Source of the DNA: Endothia cerciana
Taxonomy: Eukaryota > Ascomycota > Sordariomycetes > Diaporthales > Cryphonectriaceae
DNA: 64,000 nt
Assembly (NCBI GenBank): GCA_026119935.1
Contig: JALRMH010000007.1
Coordinates: 1 to 64,000, forward strand
Direction of reading: 5' to 3'
Below, in pieces: positions 35,701-48,166 of this stretch (position 1 is the first letter of the stretch; each line of letters opens with the position of its first letter). Position numbers and translations under genes: made by a program. Under the pieces are notes generated by a model. That model ran no database searches and had not been told where the DNA came from. It worked only from the letters and a program-made list of their open reading frames with translations.

Positions 35701-38369
35701 AACGTAAAAGTCGTTGTCTCCTGTGTGCTCGGCGACTTCTTTGAAATTCAATGCCTTATCGTAGTTAGGACATATCAAGTTACCGAAGATGACGATCCAG
35801 AAGATGATGAAGCAGTTGATGAGGGTGATGATGAAGCATAGCACGACTTTCTCGCGCCAGGCCTGCCGGACATCCGGTCGTTTCATACGACCGACGAAAC
35901 TGAGGAGGGGCGAGGGGATCCAGAAGGTCAATGCCCATACGAAAGCAACCCAAACGCGCCGTCCAAAGGTGACCCGCTCCTCCTTGATGTCCTTGCCCTC
36001 AAGAAGCTCGGGTTCGATTCCACCAACGAATTGACCCTCACTGTTGTATTGATATTCACCTCTGCGGTAGTCCCCCTTTGTACCGAGGCCGTAGTCACCC
36101 TTGTGAACGGGGAGTACGCTCTGGGGCCGTTGAGAGCCGACGAGGGAGGGCGCGCGAGACCCAGGATTAAGGCCCAGAGCTGCTGGTCCGAGGAGCGTGG
36201 CTTGACTTCGATTCCTCTGGTGGACAAGGCCCTCATTGCTGTCGTTTGCGTTGGAGTCTCCGAAAGGCGACTGGCCGAAGAAGCCACTGCCGTTGCTCTG
36301 GGCAGAGTAGCCGGTCTCCAGACCGTGGATACCCAGGGAGCTGCCCATGCCCATGCCCATGCCCAAATGCATTCCTGCGGTCCCGGCTTGTCTGCTGTCG
36401 ATCATCATCTCTGCCTCCCACCACGCGTTTTCATGCATCCAGACACGCTCGTTGCCGACTATCACCTCTCCGTTGGTCCAGCCGCGCTCCAAGAGCCAAT
36501 TCTTAATCCCTTCCTTTCCATCCGCACATCCAAGAACTGAGTATCGCGTGACGAATTCGTCGTGATCGAAATCAGCTGTGAAATCCAGGTTCTTGTTGCG
36601 TCGATTCGACCACTCTGGCAGCCTCCAGGAGCGAAGTTGCCGCGAGACTGTGCCTGCAGACCAGGCAGAGGTTATAGATGGCAGGCCCGCGATGGTGGCC
36701 GGCGAGTCGTCAGTGGGATGAATAGAGAGATGGTGCCAGGCACGACTACTGCTGAGGAGAACTGGCAGGTCAAGCCGGGCATTCCGACCCAGGTTGATGC
36801 CCTCGCCCTCGACAGGGAAGAGCAACTTCTTCAAAAACCCATCCTCGTCCGCGGCATAAGCAAGCTTTTCGAGGACCTCCTCCCTCTTCTCCAAGACATG
36901 AAGCCTCTCGCGGCCAGACGGTCCGGACATGATGCCCAGATCTGGTGCAACGGCAGCCACGGCATTTTGCATCTCACGGATGACCGAGCTACCGGCACTG
37001 GGGACTTCCACCCCATCCGCCTTCATCTCTGCGTTGATGCCTAGAGTGTCGTCAAACACGCCCCTGAGAGCCAGAGCCTTGCCTAATTCCGGGTCTGGTA
37101 TCTCTAGGACGGTGATACAGACAGTGTCCTGGTTGTCGTCACTGTTTGGTGTTCGAACGCCGCCTTCGCTGCTGGAATCGTCCCCAGCTCGGCCCGGATT
37201 ACGCATCTCGGCCGCGATTGCTACATTGGCCTTGGTGATGACCCAGTCCACCAGAGCCTCATACAAGCCACCAATGAAGGTCTGCCTGTCTTCTGTACTG
37301 CACTGGGTCGCGAGCACTTCGGGCTCGACGCCGAGGAGCCCACCCGCATCCTCGATGATGTCGTCCAGAGCATCTTCATCAATATTGTAATCAAGGGTGT
37401 TCCCGAGCTTCAGCACACCGGCCAAAGTGGAGATGAGGTTTCTGTGGGCGGGGCCCTTGATGCCGATCTGCTTAAGAGCATCGCGGAAATCATCGGCAGC
37501 GGCACCATCGTCGCAGTTGATCAGGTAGGACGGCGGGTCGTACGTGCCTGACCGTTTGAGAAGTGTGTATGTGTCTGGGCTCTTGAGGCTGAGGAACTCG
37601 CGTTCGGCAGGCGTGGCACCCGAGTTCAGCAGGTAATAGAAGACGTCGAAAGCTCGGTAGCCGGCCTCGGCCGGAATGTTCAGCAGTCCCTTGTCCGTAT
37701 CAATACCGCCCTGCGAGAGGGCCACTGAGGCTGCTTGAACCTCGCCAGCCAGGTTCAGTGTCAATGTCACGGCGAGAGCGGCCTGTCGAGGAGCAGAGGG
37801 GTTGCTTGGGGTCACGCATCGGATGAAGGGGAGGATCGCTTCCAGTGCCTTGAACAGCATGGATGGCATCGGCACGGGCAGGGCATTGCTGAGAAATGGG
37901 ACGAGCACGGAGGGGGCGGATGTGTGGAGAGAGCTGTCGTTACCGATGTTAGCATGGCGACGGGAGGCCTAGGCACGTCCCGAGCGGAGTGCAGCTTACC
38001 TGAGGATGATTGCACCATCTTCGGCACGTCTTCTCGCGTGTTCCCATGCTTTGGCTCCAAGAGATGCGTCGATCGTACCTCCCGTCGAGGAATTCGGCGG
38101 AGGTGGGTTGGCCGTGAGCCACGTATTCACGACGACACTATCCACGGTCAGCATCCAGGTCCCTCGACAATGATCAGCCCTCCTAGGAGGAGACTCGTCG
38201 CCCACCTTGAACTAGCATCGAGACCGTACGCCTGCCCCTCGATATAGATGTTGTGGATGGAGTTCAGCAGTGTGGTAGTGCTGACTTGGGTGGACTGCTG
38301 TCCGAGCCCCCTCGAAGCACCAAGCATATCTGATGATGCCACCGAGTACATGGACATTCGGTTCGCCAT
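32755..38369 (-). CDS. chitin synthase, class VII-like, with ATPase-defective myosin-like region
   Basis: Four exons: 38206-38369, 38000-38137, 34199-37933, 32755-34129; 1803 aa (an in-frame ATG at 38378 would add three residues). Makes cell-wall chitin from UDP-GlcNAc at the plasma membrane. The N-terminus (STTTLLNSIHNIY...VVVNTWLTA) opens a myosin-motor-like region (to about 650) with no Walker A loop, which points to class VII rather than class V. Then come paired TM segments (about 750-820), a cytochrome-b5-like segment (VSIRGNIYDISKFWK, about 840), TM (about 1065), the glycosyltransferase core with MIDADTCV (about 1270), GEDRYLT (about 1386), QRRRW (about 1429), further TMs, and a C-terminal DEK_C domain. 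An intron splits LPGC|F, where the partner gene is continuous. Transcribed away from the class V gene. Confidence 0.93.
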
Positions 38370-39394
38370 GGTGGGCAAAAGGTCTGCGTGCTGTGTGACG
38401 TCCAGAGGGACGGATCACGGACGGGAGGAAACCTCAGACCACGATAACGCGGCCTCCCGCTCTTGCAACAGCCCAACTGTGGAACTTGTAGTGATAACTC
38501 CGAAATCTAGTCGAGCTGAAGGGCCCTTGTCGTGATGAGTCGAGCGTCGAGAGAGCCGCACCGGGGATCGAAGGGCGCCTGGATAAGGGCGATCGGTTCG
38601 CTGGGCAACGCGTGTAGTAGAGTTCAGCGACTATATGGTCCTTCCCCCTTGCGGCCCCTATGATGGAATTGGAACCGGTCGCAGGATTCTCGAAATCTCC
38701 AAGGAAGCTATGCAAGAAAAGAACCAAACCAAGACAACGTCAACGTCAACGACAGGAGAAGCAACCACCAAAGCGAGTGAGACGGTTGAATCTGGGGATT
38801 GGAGTGGTGAAGATGGTGATAGATCCCACTGATGGGGGGAGAAACAAGACGTTCCCAGTAGCAGTGATAGCCAGTACGGATTACCAGTCCGCGTCTCTCG
38901 GATGTCCAAGGCCAGACAGGGCTGGCCGGTATGGAAGGTATAGGCTAGGGCGGCTAGATGGTGCGGGGGGGGGCTCTGCAGCTGAACCCCTTCAGGAGGA
39001 TTAGTTGGAGTAGGGTACAAGGCAAAGAAAGAAAAAAAAAACAACTACGGCAGACCGTTCATACAAGAGATGCAGAACACACGAGATCACAGGGCATGAT
39101 TTTTCACGGAGGGGCCCCGGAGAATATCCAGGCGCCGGTAGGAGGAGCCTGGAGCTCGGAAGAGAAGGCGAAAACCCAAACCTTGGTTGGATCTTCCCGC
39201 GGTGGGTGCACCAAAGTCCTGGCAGGCAGTGGACACTGTCGGCGCTGGGAAATGGACGCGGACGCGCTGGGGTGTCTCCGAAATCACAGTAGCGCTACCA
39301 AGAAAGACACGGTCCGTTCAGGGGTAAAATGTTAGTAAACAAAGGACCAGGAGCTGCGGGTCGGCTGGCACTCCGTATCCTGCAGGCAAGCCAA

Positions 39395-39416
39395 GGCAAG
39401 GCAGGGCAGGGCAAGG
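39395..39416 (-). promoter_or_regulatory. 22-nt shared element, copy near class VII-like gene
   Basis: Built of CCTTG/CCCTG pentamers when read on the minus strand. Identical over 22 nt to 41357-41378 read on the plus strand. It lies about 1.0 kb upstream of the minus-strand chitin synthase start and has the same orientation relative to transcription as the other copy. Confidence 0.45.
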
Positions 39417-41356
39417 CCAGGGCAAGGCCAGGCGTGGCAAGTCTAAAAATACCAGGGGTGGGTGGGTGGGTAAGTACTATGCACGGTAAATGGTACTAGT
39501 ACTACTATAGTATTATTACTAGTACTATGGTACTTTCTGGGTGCGATGGCAAAAACATAAGCGCGCGGGGAATACGAGAGGCTAAAACTCTTGGGTCAGG
39601 CCAGTCACGAAAAATGCGGCGACACGCACAGCGGACGACGACACGATATGATGAGCACTTGGACCTGCAAGAGAGCGCGTCTTGCATCACGCTCAGGCTG
39701 GCAGGTCGGATGGTGCCGTGACCTTGGAACGGGACTGCAAGGCGGAACCTATTGGCTCTGGCTCGCCCTCCAGTCCGAGAAACGCCCCCGTCGCTCGGCA
39801 ACATCACGAGGAATACGTGATCACGGACCAGGGCTACACACCATGAGGAGTAGATGTATCTCTGCATAAGACCAGCGTGTCATGTCCCACGGCAAGTAAC
39901 ACAACGGATGGGTCCTTCAGCCCAGAGGATCCAGACTGATGTTTCTGGAATCATGTGAAGTGGGCCTAACCTCCAACAACCGATACAGAATCTGGACGGG
40001 ATGGACCTGACTGGATGCAGCATTCCGGGGCCTCAATGAGACCCATCGTCATCATCATATGCTCATTTTGAAAATCCCCCCTTTTTCTTCCCTCCCCCAG
40101 CGTCCGTGGCATCGGGTAGCTTAAGACGCAGTTATAATGGGATCTTCACGATCGGAACATCGTCAGCCTTGAAGGGGAAGTTTTCCGGTCGCGAGGCTGG
40201 AGATTATACCTGTAACTGATCGACCGCGCTATCAGCAAAGCCCGTAGACACCGCCAGGGGTGATGTGCATTGGTGGCCCAGGAGAGACCCTGAAGTCATC
40301 TGTTGTGGTGTGACCTTGCCACTCCGAGGGGGGGCAGGGTACTGGGTAGCGGCAGATCCGCCGGCCCCCCCCCCCAAAGTACCCCCCTAAAAGAAACCTT
40401 CTCTCTAGCTAGTACTGGCTGTGCTAGCGTAGCCGCGTCCCGGTCGACAGAGATCCAAACAATCACCGGCATACCCGTGGCAGGGGAAGCAAACCCAGAC
40501 CTACTACTACCTTTACCTTCTTTACCTCTCGGAAAGAGATCCCCGAGATCGCACTGCATTCCGTCGAATGTTGGTTTTTTTCTTGTTCGGGTGCAGCAGC
40601 AGTGGAGAAACCCGGTGTCGATCTGGGTTCGACTTGCATATTCGATGGGATTCTGGTCCGTCCGGCTGCCAATCCTGGGTTCTATGTTGTCATCGTGGAT
40701 CGGGGGCTGGTCTCTCTGGCCTCTCCGCTGCCCCAACCTTGTCCGGGATGGGGCATGCGGCCCTGGGCGGGCCAACTAACCTTATCACGATAGTATGGGC
40801 GGTGACTGTTAACCTTGAGCCTAAACCACCCTCGCCTTTCACAGCCCCAAGACACGGGGAGACGACCGTCGACAGCAACGCATTGCTAGGGCCGGGGGTG
40901 GGGGGGGGCACATACTATGGTAGTAGCAGGCAACGGGTTCTAAGGGCAATAGGGAAAACACACCAGCGGCATCTGGACAAGTCCTCTTTGGGACCGCCTA
41001 GGAATAGACAAAGGCCGCTTCCTCCCGCTCCCCGTGGGTGTGGTGCGGTGGGTGCCCAGAATCCAGGCGCGCGCCGCAGGGACCCCTGACCTTCGTATTG
41101 GGTCAATGCTGCACTTTGGGTCCCAAGCGCCCGCCGTATTCAAACAAGCTCGTGTACTTTGTTTGGGTGCAGACTGATACATGGTCGTTCGTGGTCCCCT
41201 GAATATGGGACACACCACGCCTGCGCTGGCGGGTGTGGCCCTGCAGAGACGAGAAGGAGGCCACTAACTAATTCGTATGCATCCAGTGCTGACCACAGAC
41301 GACTCCTGATCTTTCAAGAGGCTGCGTTCGCGGATGGTTCCTTTGCAGAGTCCCTG

Positions 41357-41378
41357 CCTTGCCCTGCCCTGCCTTGCC
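41357..41378 (+). promoter_or_regulatory. 22-nt shared element, copy near class V gene
   Basis: Same 22 nt as 39395-39416 on the opposite strand, about 0.5 kb upstream of the class V start codon. Low complexity (pentamer repeat), so chance or microsatellite origin is possible. Confidence 0.45.
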
Positions 41379-41878
41379 CTGCTCTTCTCAGTCTTGCTCG
41401 ACAACCTTCCCTGCTGATGTCGTGCTGTTCAGACAATTTTTTTTTTCCGCTTCTCCTAGACGCCGTTCGCTCGCTCGTTCGTTCTAGTTGAGGCTCGGAG
41501 AGCAGCTGAGCTCGGACTGTCGGTCTTTAATTCGGTTACGGGACGCGTTGATTAACCGGGCACTATCGAGTCCCAAGGCTCCTTTCTTTACCAGAGATTA
41601 CTCGGGGAGGCATCCTGAGCCCACGATATCCAAAACACCAGACCACCGTCACGCCGGAACCGACAACCAACCTCACCGAACCCCCTTGGCTCTGGGTCGC
41701 GCGGTCAATTGGTGTCCCCAGACCCATCTCCAGTCTGGTGACCCGGTACTATACACCTCGAACGTTCCCAGGCAGTGCTCGATCCGGACCAGACACCACA
41801 GGCTAGACCAACACTCCGGCCGTCCAGGTTCTCCCAGACGCCATCACCGGCTGTCTCGGGTCTCTCTCAACCACCCTC

Positions 41879-44800
41879 ATGGCCTCTCCCCACCCTCAGG
41901 TGGGCGGCGGCGGCGGCGGCGGCGGGGCTCACACCCAGCCCTCGCTGCCCTCGCTGCCTGCCCACCTGCAGTCCGACACTCACATCACCGCACATCTCGC
42001 CAGTCGGTTCCATGTGAACATACCCACCGCCCGCCTCTCTTCCCACGCCCTCATCTCTCTCAACACCTATACCTCGTCGACCAAGGGGAGCGATGGGGGG
42101 AAGGAGGGCAGCGCCATGGCCGGCGCTGAGGACATGGCAGACAGGGCCTACCTCAGGCTGGGACACCGCGCCGAGAACCAGGCCGTTCTGTTCTTGTAAG
42201 TAGACCTGCCCCCCCCCCCCACCCCCTCGAGCTGCAGTCAGCTCTTCACCAGGCCGCCGACTGACCGAGTTCAACGTTAGGGGTGAATCCGGCTCGGGCA
42301 AGACCACCATCCGGTCACATCTCTTGACGGCCCTCCTCAACAAGACATCCACCCCGCTGTCCAACAAGGTCTCTATGGCTGCCTATGTCTTCGATACCCT
42401 GACCACGACCAAGACCGCAACAACACCGACAGCCTCCAAGGCTGGTCTCTTCTACGAGCTGCAGTACGATACCTCGGCGTCAACCCGCCCTCACCTGATC
42501 GGTGGCAAGGTGCTCGACCACCGGCTCGAGAGGAGTCGCATAGCGGACGTACCACCCGGCGAGCGGAATTTCCACATCCTGTATTACCTGCTGGCCGGCA
42601 CGAGCGGTGCCGAGAAGACCCATCTCGGTTTGGACCAGCCGGGGACCGGTCTGAAGCGCTGGAGGTACCTTGGTCATCCGACACAGCTCAAGGTCGGCAT
42701 TAACGATGCAGAGGGCTTCCAGATGTTCAAGACCGCCCTGCGGAAACTTGAGTTCCCCAGGGGTGATGTGGCCGAGATCTGTCAGATCCTGGCCTGTATC
42801 CTGCACATCGGACAGCTCGAGTTTGAGACCTCCAACAGCACCACGGCAACAGGTGACGACAGCGGAGGCTTCTCTCACGAAGGTGGCCAGACCTCCACAG
42901 TTGTCAAGAACAAGGACGTCCTGGGCATCGTAGCGGCCTTCTTGGGAGTCAGCCAGGCAGACCTGCAGATGACTCTGGGTTACAAGACCAAGATGATCCA
43001 CAAGGAGAGGGTCACGGTCTTGCTAGATCCCGCTGGCGCTCGGTCCAACGCCAACGAGTTGGCCAGGACCCTGTACTCTCTGCTTGTTGCCTGGGTCATC
43101 GAGGCGATCAACCAGAAGATCTGTGCCGCTGAGGAGTCCATCGCCAACACAATCTCCATTGTTGACTTCCCGGGCTTCTCCCAGCAGTCCTCCACAAACT
43201 CAGCGTTGGACCAGCTCCTGAGCAACGCCGCAACCGAGGCGCTGTACAATCTAACTCTGAAGAACTTCTTCGACAACAAGGCTGAACTCCTGGAGACCGA
43301 GGAAGTGTCTGTGACGGCCACGAGTTACTTCGATAATTCTGACGCCAACAAGGGCCTCTTGAAGCCCGGCAATGGCCTGCTCAGTATCCTCGATGACCAG
43401 ACCCGTCGTCACCGCACTGATATGCAGCTGCTGGAGAGCTTGAGGAAGCGGTTCGAGAACAAGAACCCCGCCATCTCTGTCAGTTCAGCAACCGCGAAGC
43501 TGCCGGGCAGCAACTTCTTTACTGAGAACACAGCTGCGTCCTTCACGGTCAGGCATTTTGCAGGAGAGGTTGAGTATCCTGTCAAGGGTTTGGTGGAGGA
43601 GAACGGGGAGGTCATCTCCGGAGACCTTCTCAACCTGATCAACTCTACCAAGAGTGAGTTTGTTGCTCGCTTGTTTGGGCAAGAGGCACTTCAGACTGTC
43701 GTTCACCCTCATGAGAAGACGACCGTCATGCAGGCGACAGTTAGCTCAAAGCCTATGCGCGCGCCCAGCGTCATGTCGAGGAAGGGCCGGCCGCGGCCGC
43801 GTCTAGGCGCCACTCGGCGTGATACCTCAGAGAAGCCAGATGAAGAAGGCAGTGAGCATAAGCGCAGCCTTCGCCATAGTGAGCAGGGCGCTTCTGGACA
43901 GTTCTTGTCTGCGCTCGAAAACGTCACGAAATCCGTCACTGCGCCTGGCACGAATCTGTACTTTGTCTTCTGTCTCAAACCCAACGACAGACGGATCGCC
44001 AATCAGTTCGACAGTAAATGCGTCCGGACTCAGGTCCAGACTTTCGGAATCGCTGAGATCAGCCAACGTCTTCGCTCTGCAGATTTCAGCATCTTTATGC
44101 CCTTTGCCGAGTTCCTTGGCGTGGCCGATGCTGACACCATCCTCGTCGGCAGCGAGCGGGAGAAGGTTGAGCTTGCGGTCGAGGAGAGGCGGTGGCCGAG
44201 CAATGAAGTGCTTCTAGGCTCCACTGGAGTGTTTCTCAGCGAACGCTGTTGGATGGAGGTGTGCAACCTGGCGGAGGCCGAGTCTGCTCGACTCGGTCTA
44301 CCTTCTGATAATGGCGATTCTGTCACTCCAGGTCTTGGTCCTGTTGATCCATTCGCTACATCCAAAGAACGGCTGCTTTCTGTGAGCAACACCCCGGCGT
44401 ATCACGACAAGAACAAGTCGGGTTACTTTGGCAGCAACGAAATTGATGCTCGCTCGGAAGCGGGAGGGTCCGCTTTCGGCAACGGTGACATGTTCAAAAA
44501 CCTCGAAACCCGTGAGGAGATGGCGCAGAGGAGTAACAAGAAGAACATGGAGGAAGTCGAGGAGTTCAGGGACAGCGGTAGTCGGAGACGGTGGATGTTC
44601 TTCACCATGCTGCTGACCTGGATGGTTCCCGACTTCGCCATCCGCATCGTCGGTCGCATGCCCCGCAAGGATGTCCGGCAGGCCTGGAGGGAAAAGCTGG
44701 CTATCAATATGCTCATCTGGCTGAGTTGCGGCATAGCCGTATTCTTCATGATTGGCTTACCCTTGCTCATCTGTCCCAAGCAGTATGTGTACAGCTCCGC

Positions 44801-47658
44801 GGAACTCACACAATACAACAGCAAGGAAGGGAAAGGCGCCTATGTCGCCATCCGCGGCATTGTTCTTGACCTGAACGCTTTCATGCCCAACCATTACCCC
44901 AACAATGACATGATCACCGAGAAGACAATGAAGAAGATGGCCGGAGAGGATATCAGCAGCTTGTTCCCCGTCCAGGTGTCTGCTATGTGTCAGGGCCTCA
45001 GTAGTTCAGGCGTCGACGAGGCCGTGACGCTGCTCGTCACACCGGACAACAGCACATCTACCGACATAAGACTGCTGTATTCCAAGTATCACGACTTCCG
45101 TTACTTCAGGAACGACAGCCGACCTGATTGGTTCTCGGAACAAATGGAGTATCTCCGGTCGAATTACAAGAAGGGCAATATTGGCTACACAGCGGCATAT
45201 GTCAAAAAGATGGCTGATGAAGGTAGTTACATGGCGATCATCGGCGGACGCATCTACGACCTGAGTAGCTACATTGCCGGCGGCCGCACTCTGAGGGCTC
45301 CTCCTGGCGTCACGCCACCAACCGACACGAGTCTCCTCGATTACATGGACAATCTCGTTGTCCAGCTGTTCCAGCAGAAGACTGGAGAGGACGTCACCAA
45401 AATGTGGGACGCCCTGGCAATCGACCCAGACATGAGAAAACGCCAGAAGCTGTGCTTGGACAATCTCTACTACATTGGCGATGTCGACACAAGAAACTCG
45501 GTGAAGTGTCAGTTCGCCGACTACCTGATTCTAGCCGTGTCTATTCTACTCTGCGCCATTATCGGTTTCAAGTTCTTCGCGGCCCTGCAGTTCGGCGGCA
45601 GCAGTCTTCCCGACAATCTAGACAAGTTTGTCATCTGCCAGATCCCCGCTTACACGGAAGACGAGGATTCACTCCGTCGTGCCATTGACTCGGCCGCCCG
45701 AATGAAATATGACGACAAGCGGAAGCTGCTTGCCATCATTTGCGACGGAATGATTATCGGACAGGGCAACGACAGGCCTACACCCCGAATTATCTTGGAT
45801 ATTCTTGGAGTATCCGAGAGCGTTGATCCCGAGCCTCTGAGTTTCGAATCTCTGGGCGAGGGTCTCAAGCAACACAACATGGGCAAGGTCTATTCGGGCC
45901 TGTACGAGGTGCAGGGGCACATTGTCCCCTTCTTGGTCATTGTCAAGGTCGGCAAGCCATCTGAAGTCTCTCGTCCTGGCAACCGTGGCAAGCGAGACTC
46001 TCAAATGGTCCTCATGCGCTTCCTTAACCGCGTTCACTACAACCTGCCGATGAGCCCTATGGAACTGGAGATGTACCATCAGATTCGGAACATCATCGGA
46101 GTGAATCCCACCTTCTACGAGTTCCTCCTGCAGATGGATGCAGATACTGTCGTGGGGCCAGATTCTGCCGCCCGCTTCGTTTCTGCTTTCCTAGACGATA
46201 TGCACCTGATCGCGGTGTGTGGTGAGACGGCTCTCACTAATGCTAAGGGTTCCTTCGTCACCATGATTCAGGTGTACGAATACTACATTTCGCACAACCT
46301 GGTCAAGGCCTTCGAAAGCTTGTTTGGCTCCGTCACATGTTTGCCTGGTTGCTTCTCCATGTACCGTATTCGCGCCGCTGAGACCGGGAAGCCGCTTTTC
46401 GTCAGCAAGGAGGTAGTCGAGGCATACTCTACCATTCGTGTCGACACACTGCACATGAAGAACCTTCTGCATCTGGGCGAGGATCGGTATCTCACGACGC
46501 TGCTCCTGAAGCATCACTCCAGGTTCAAGACCAAGTACAACATGAAGGCGCACGCGTGGACGATCGCTCCCGACTCCTGGGCTGTGTTCCTATCCCAGAG
46601 ACGTCGCTGGATCAACTCAACGGTACACAACCTCGTGGAGCTTATCCCCATGAACCAACTTTGCGGTTTCTGCTGCTTCAGCATGCGTTTCGTCGTCTTC
46701 ATGGACCTCTTGACTACCGTCGTGCAGCCGGTCACCATCGCTTACTTCGTCTACCTGATTGTCCTCGTCATTACCAACTCCACGGTCGTTGGCACTACGG
46801 CCTTCATCATGCTGGGTGCTATCTACGGCCTGCAAGCTATCATCTTCATCATCCGCCGCAAGTGGGAGATGATCGGCTGGATGCTTCTGTATATCTGCGC
46901 CGTGCCCGTGTACTCTTTTGCTCTACCGCTGTACTCTTTCTGGAACATGGACGATTTCAACTGGGGTAACACGCGTGTCGTCGCCGGCGAGAAGGGCAAG
47001 AAGGTCGTCATCTCGGACGAGGGCAAGTTCGACCCTGCCTCCATCCCCCGCAAGAAGTGGGAAGAGTACCAGGCCGAGCTCTGGGACGCCCAGACTGCCC
47101 GCGACGACGCCCGCTCCGAGATTTCCGGCTACAGCTATGGGACCAAGGCTGGTCCCAACGTCGGAGTCTCCGAGTACGGCTGGGGCGGCTTCCCGCCCTC
47201 TCGTCCTGGCTCTGTCGTTGGTTACCCTCACAGTCCGTACAATAACGGCTCGGGTGATCTCCATACACCGCTTGCTGGCAACCAGAGCCGTCTAAGCTTC
47301 GCGGCGAGCGACATGCTTGGCGGCGGCAACAACATTGCTGCTAACCGCACGAGCCAGTTCGGCGGCAGTCAGTTCTTTGGTGGTAGCCAGAACGAGCTTG
47401 AGATGAGCAATCTCGCCGGTATGCCGAGCGATGATGCGCTACTGGCTGAGATCCGTGAGATCCTGCGCACAGCAGACCTGATGACAGTCACGAAGAAGGG
47501 TGTGAAGCAGGAGCTTGAGAAGAGGTTTGGCGTTCCGCTTGATGCTAGGAGGGCTTACATCAACTCTGGTATGTTCCTTTTCCCACCGTTCTGATGACGG
47601 AGACGTTGCTGACTCTAGTCTCACAGCCACTGAGGCATGCTTGTCCGGCCAATTGTGA
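41879..47658 (+). CDS. class V chitin synthase with myosin motor-like domain
   Basis: Three exons: 41879-42195, 42281-47568, 47627-47658; 1878 aa. Membrane chitin synthase fused to a myosin head-like domain (CsmA of Aspergillus), needed for polar wall growth and wall strength. The N-terminus LPSLPAHLQSDTHITAHLAS is typical. Walker A GESGSGKTT (about 107) is intact, and the motor-like region runs to about 790. Next come a TM pair (about 875-925), a cytochrome-b5-like segment (VAIRGIVLDLNAF, about 962), TM (about 1186), MDADTVV (about 1390), GEDRYLTTL (about 1506), QRRRW (about 1545), a TM cluster to about 1680 and a DEK_C domain. The final 32-nt exon restores the conserved end INSATEACLSGQL; read-through into the intron would give a false short end. 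Start and length match the class. Confidence 0.97.
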
Positions 47659-48166
47659 AAGCCTGCTTTGGACAACCTTTTGGATATGACGTGATGCCCA
47701 CTCCCCGACTGCGCGCTTTATCTACATAATAATCTAATGGCCGATTAAATATGCATCTTGGGCGGAGGCAACTTAGGCGGGCGGTCATACTTGCTTGTAC
47801 AATCTTTTCGGACGTGTGCATGGGCTGGATGAGTAGACATTTAATATGTGATGTTTGAGCGGAAAAGTAGCGGGAGCAAGCGTTTCTCATTACACAGCAT
47901 ATATAGCAAGACAAGGGGACGGATTGGGGGGGGGGGGGTGACGAAGACGGTATCGATCTATTTGGATACGGTGTTTGGCTCAGTGGAGTTCAGTCATTCT
48001 ATAGCTAGCTGGTGCATGGAATCAGGATAGGATGTGAAGACGTTCATATATGCGTTGCCCGATCTGTCTGGCGGGCCTCAACGGATACTGAATCAACATC
48101 CAAAGCTTGCTCTCGTCCATATCCCATCCTGTAGCTCAACTGACCCAGTGGGGACGACCCGACCGC
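47659..48166. other. convergent intergenic region
   Basis: Shared 3' flank of the class V chitin synthase (plus) and the glutathione-dependent reductase (minus). It holds a 13-nt G run (47926-47938). No gene seen. Confidence 0.4.

Larger units (their letters stand above)
38370..41878. promoter_or_regulatory. divergent promoter region between two chitin synthases
   Basis: 3.5 kb between the two start codons with no supportable gene; frames of up to 173 codons (40303-40779 plus and its antisense, 40568-41089 plus) are unrecognised. It carries an identical 22-nt element near each gene, CTAGTA-rich palindromes (39490-39533), a TACTATGGTA word twice and an 11-nt C run (40365-40375). Head-to-head placement of class V and VII chitin synthases is known in other moulds and suggests shared control. 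Confidence 0.6.

Noticed and set aside
40296..40779. Paired sense/antisense frames of about 158 codons between the chitin synthases
   Set aside because: Both strands open over the same interval with no motif; more likely promoter/leader DNA.
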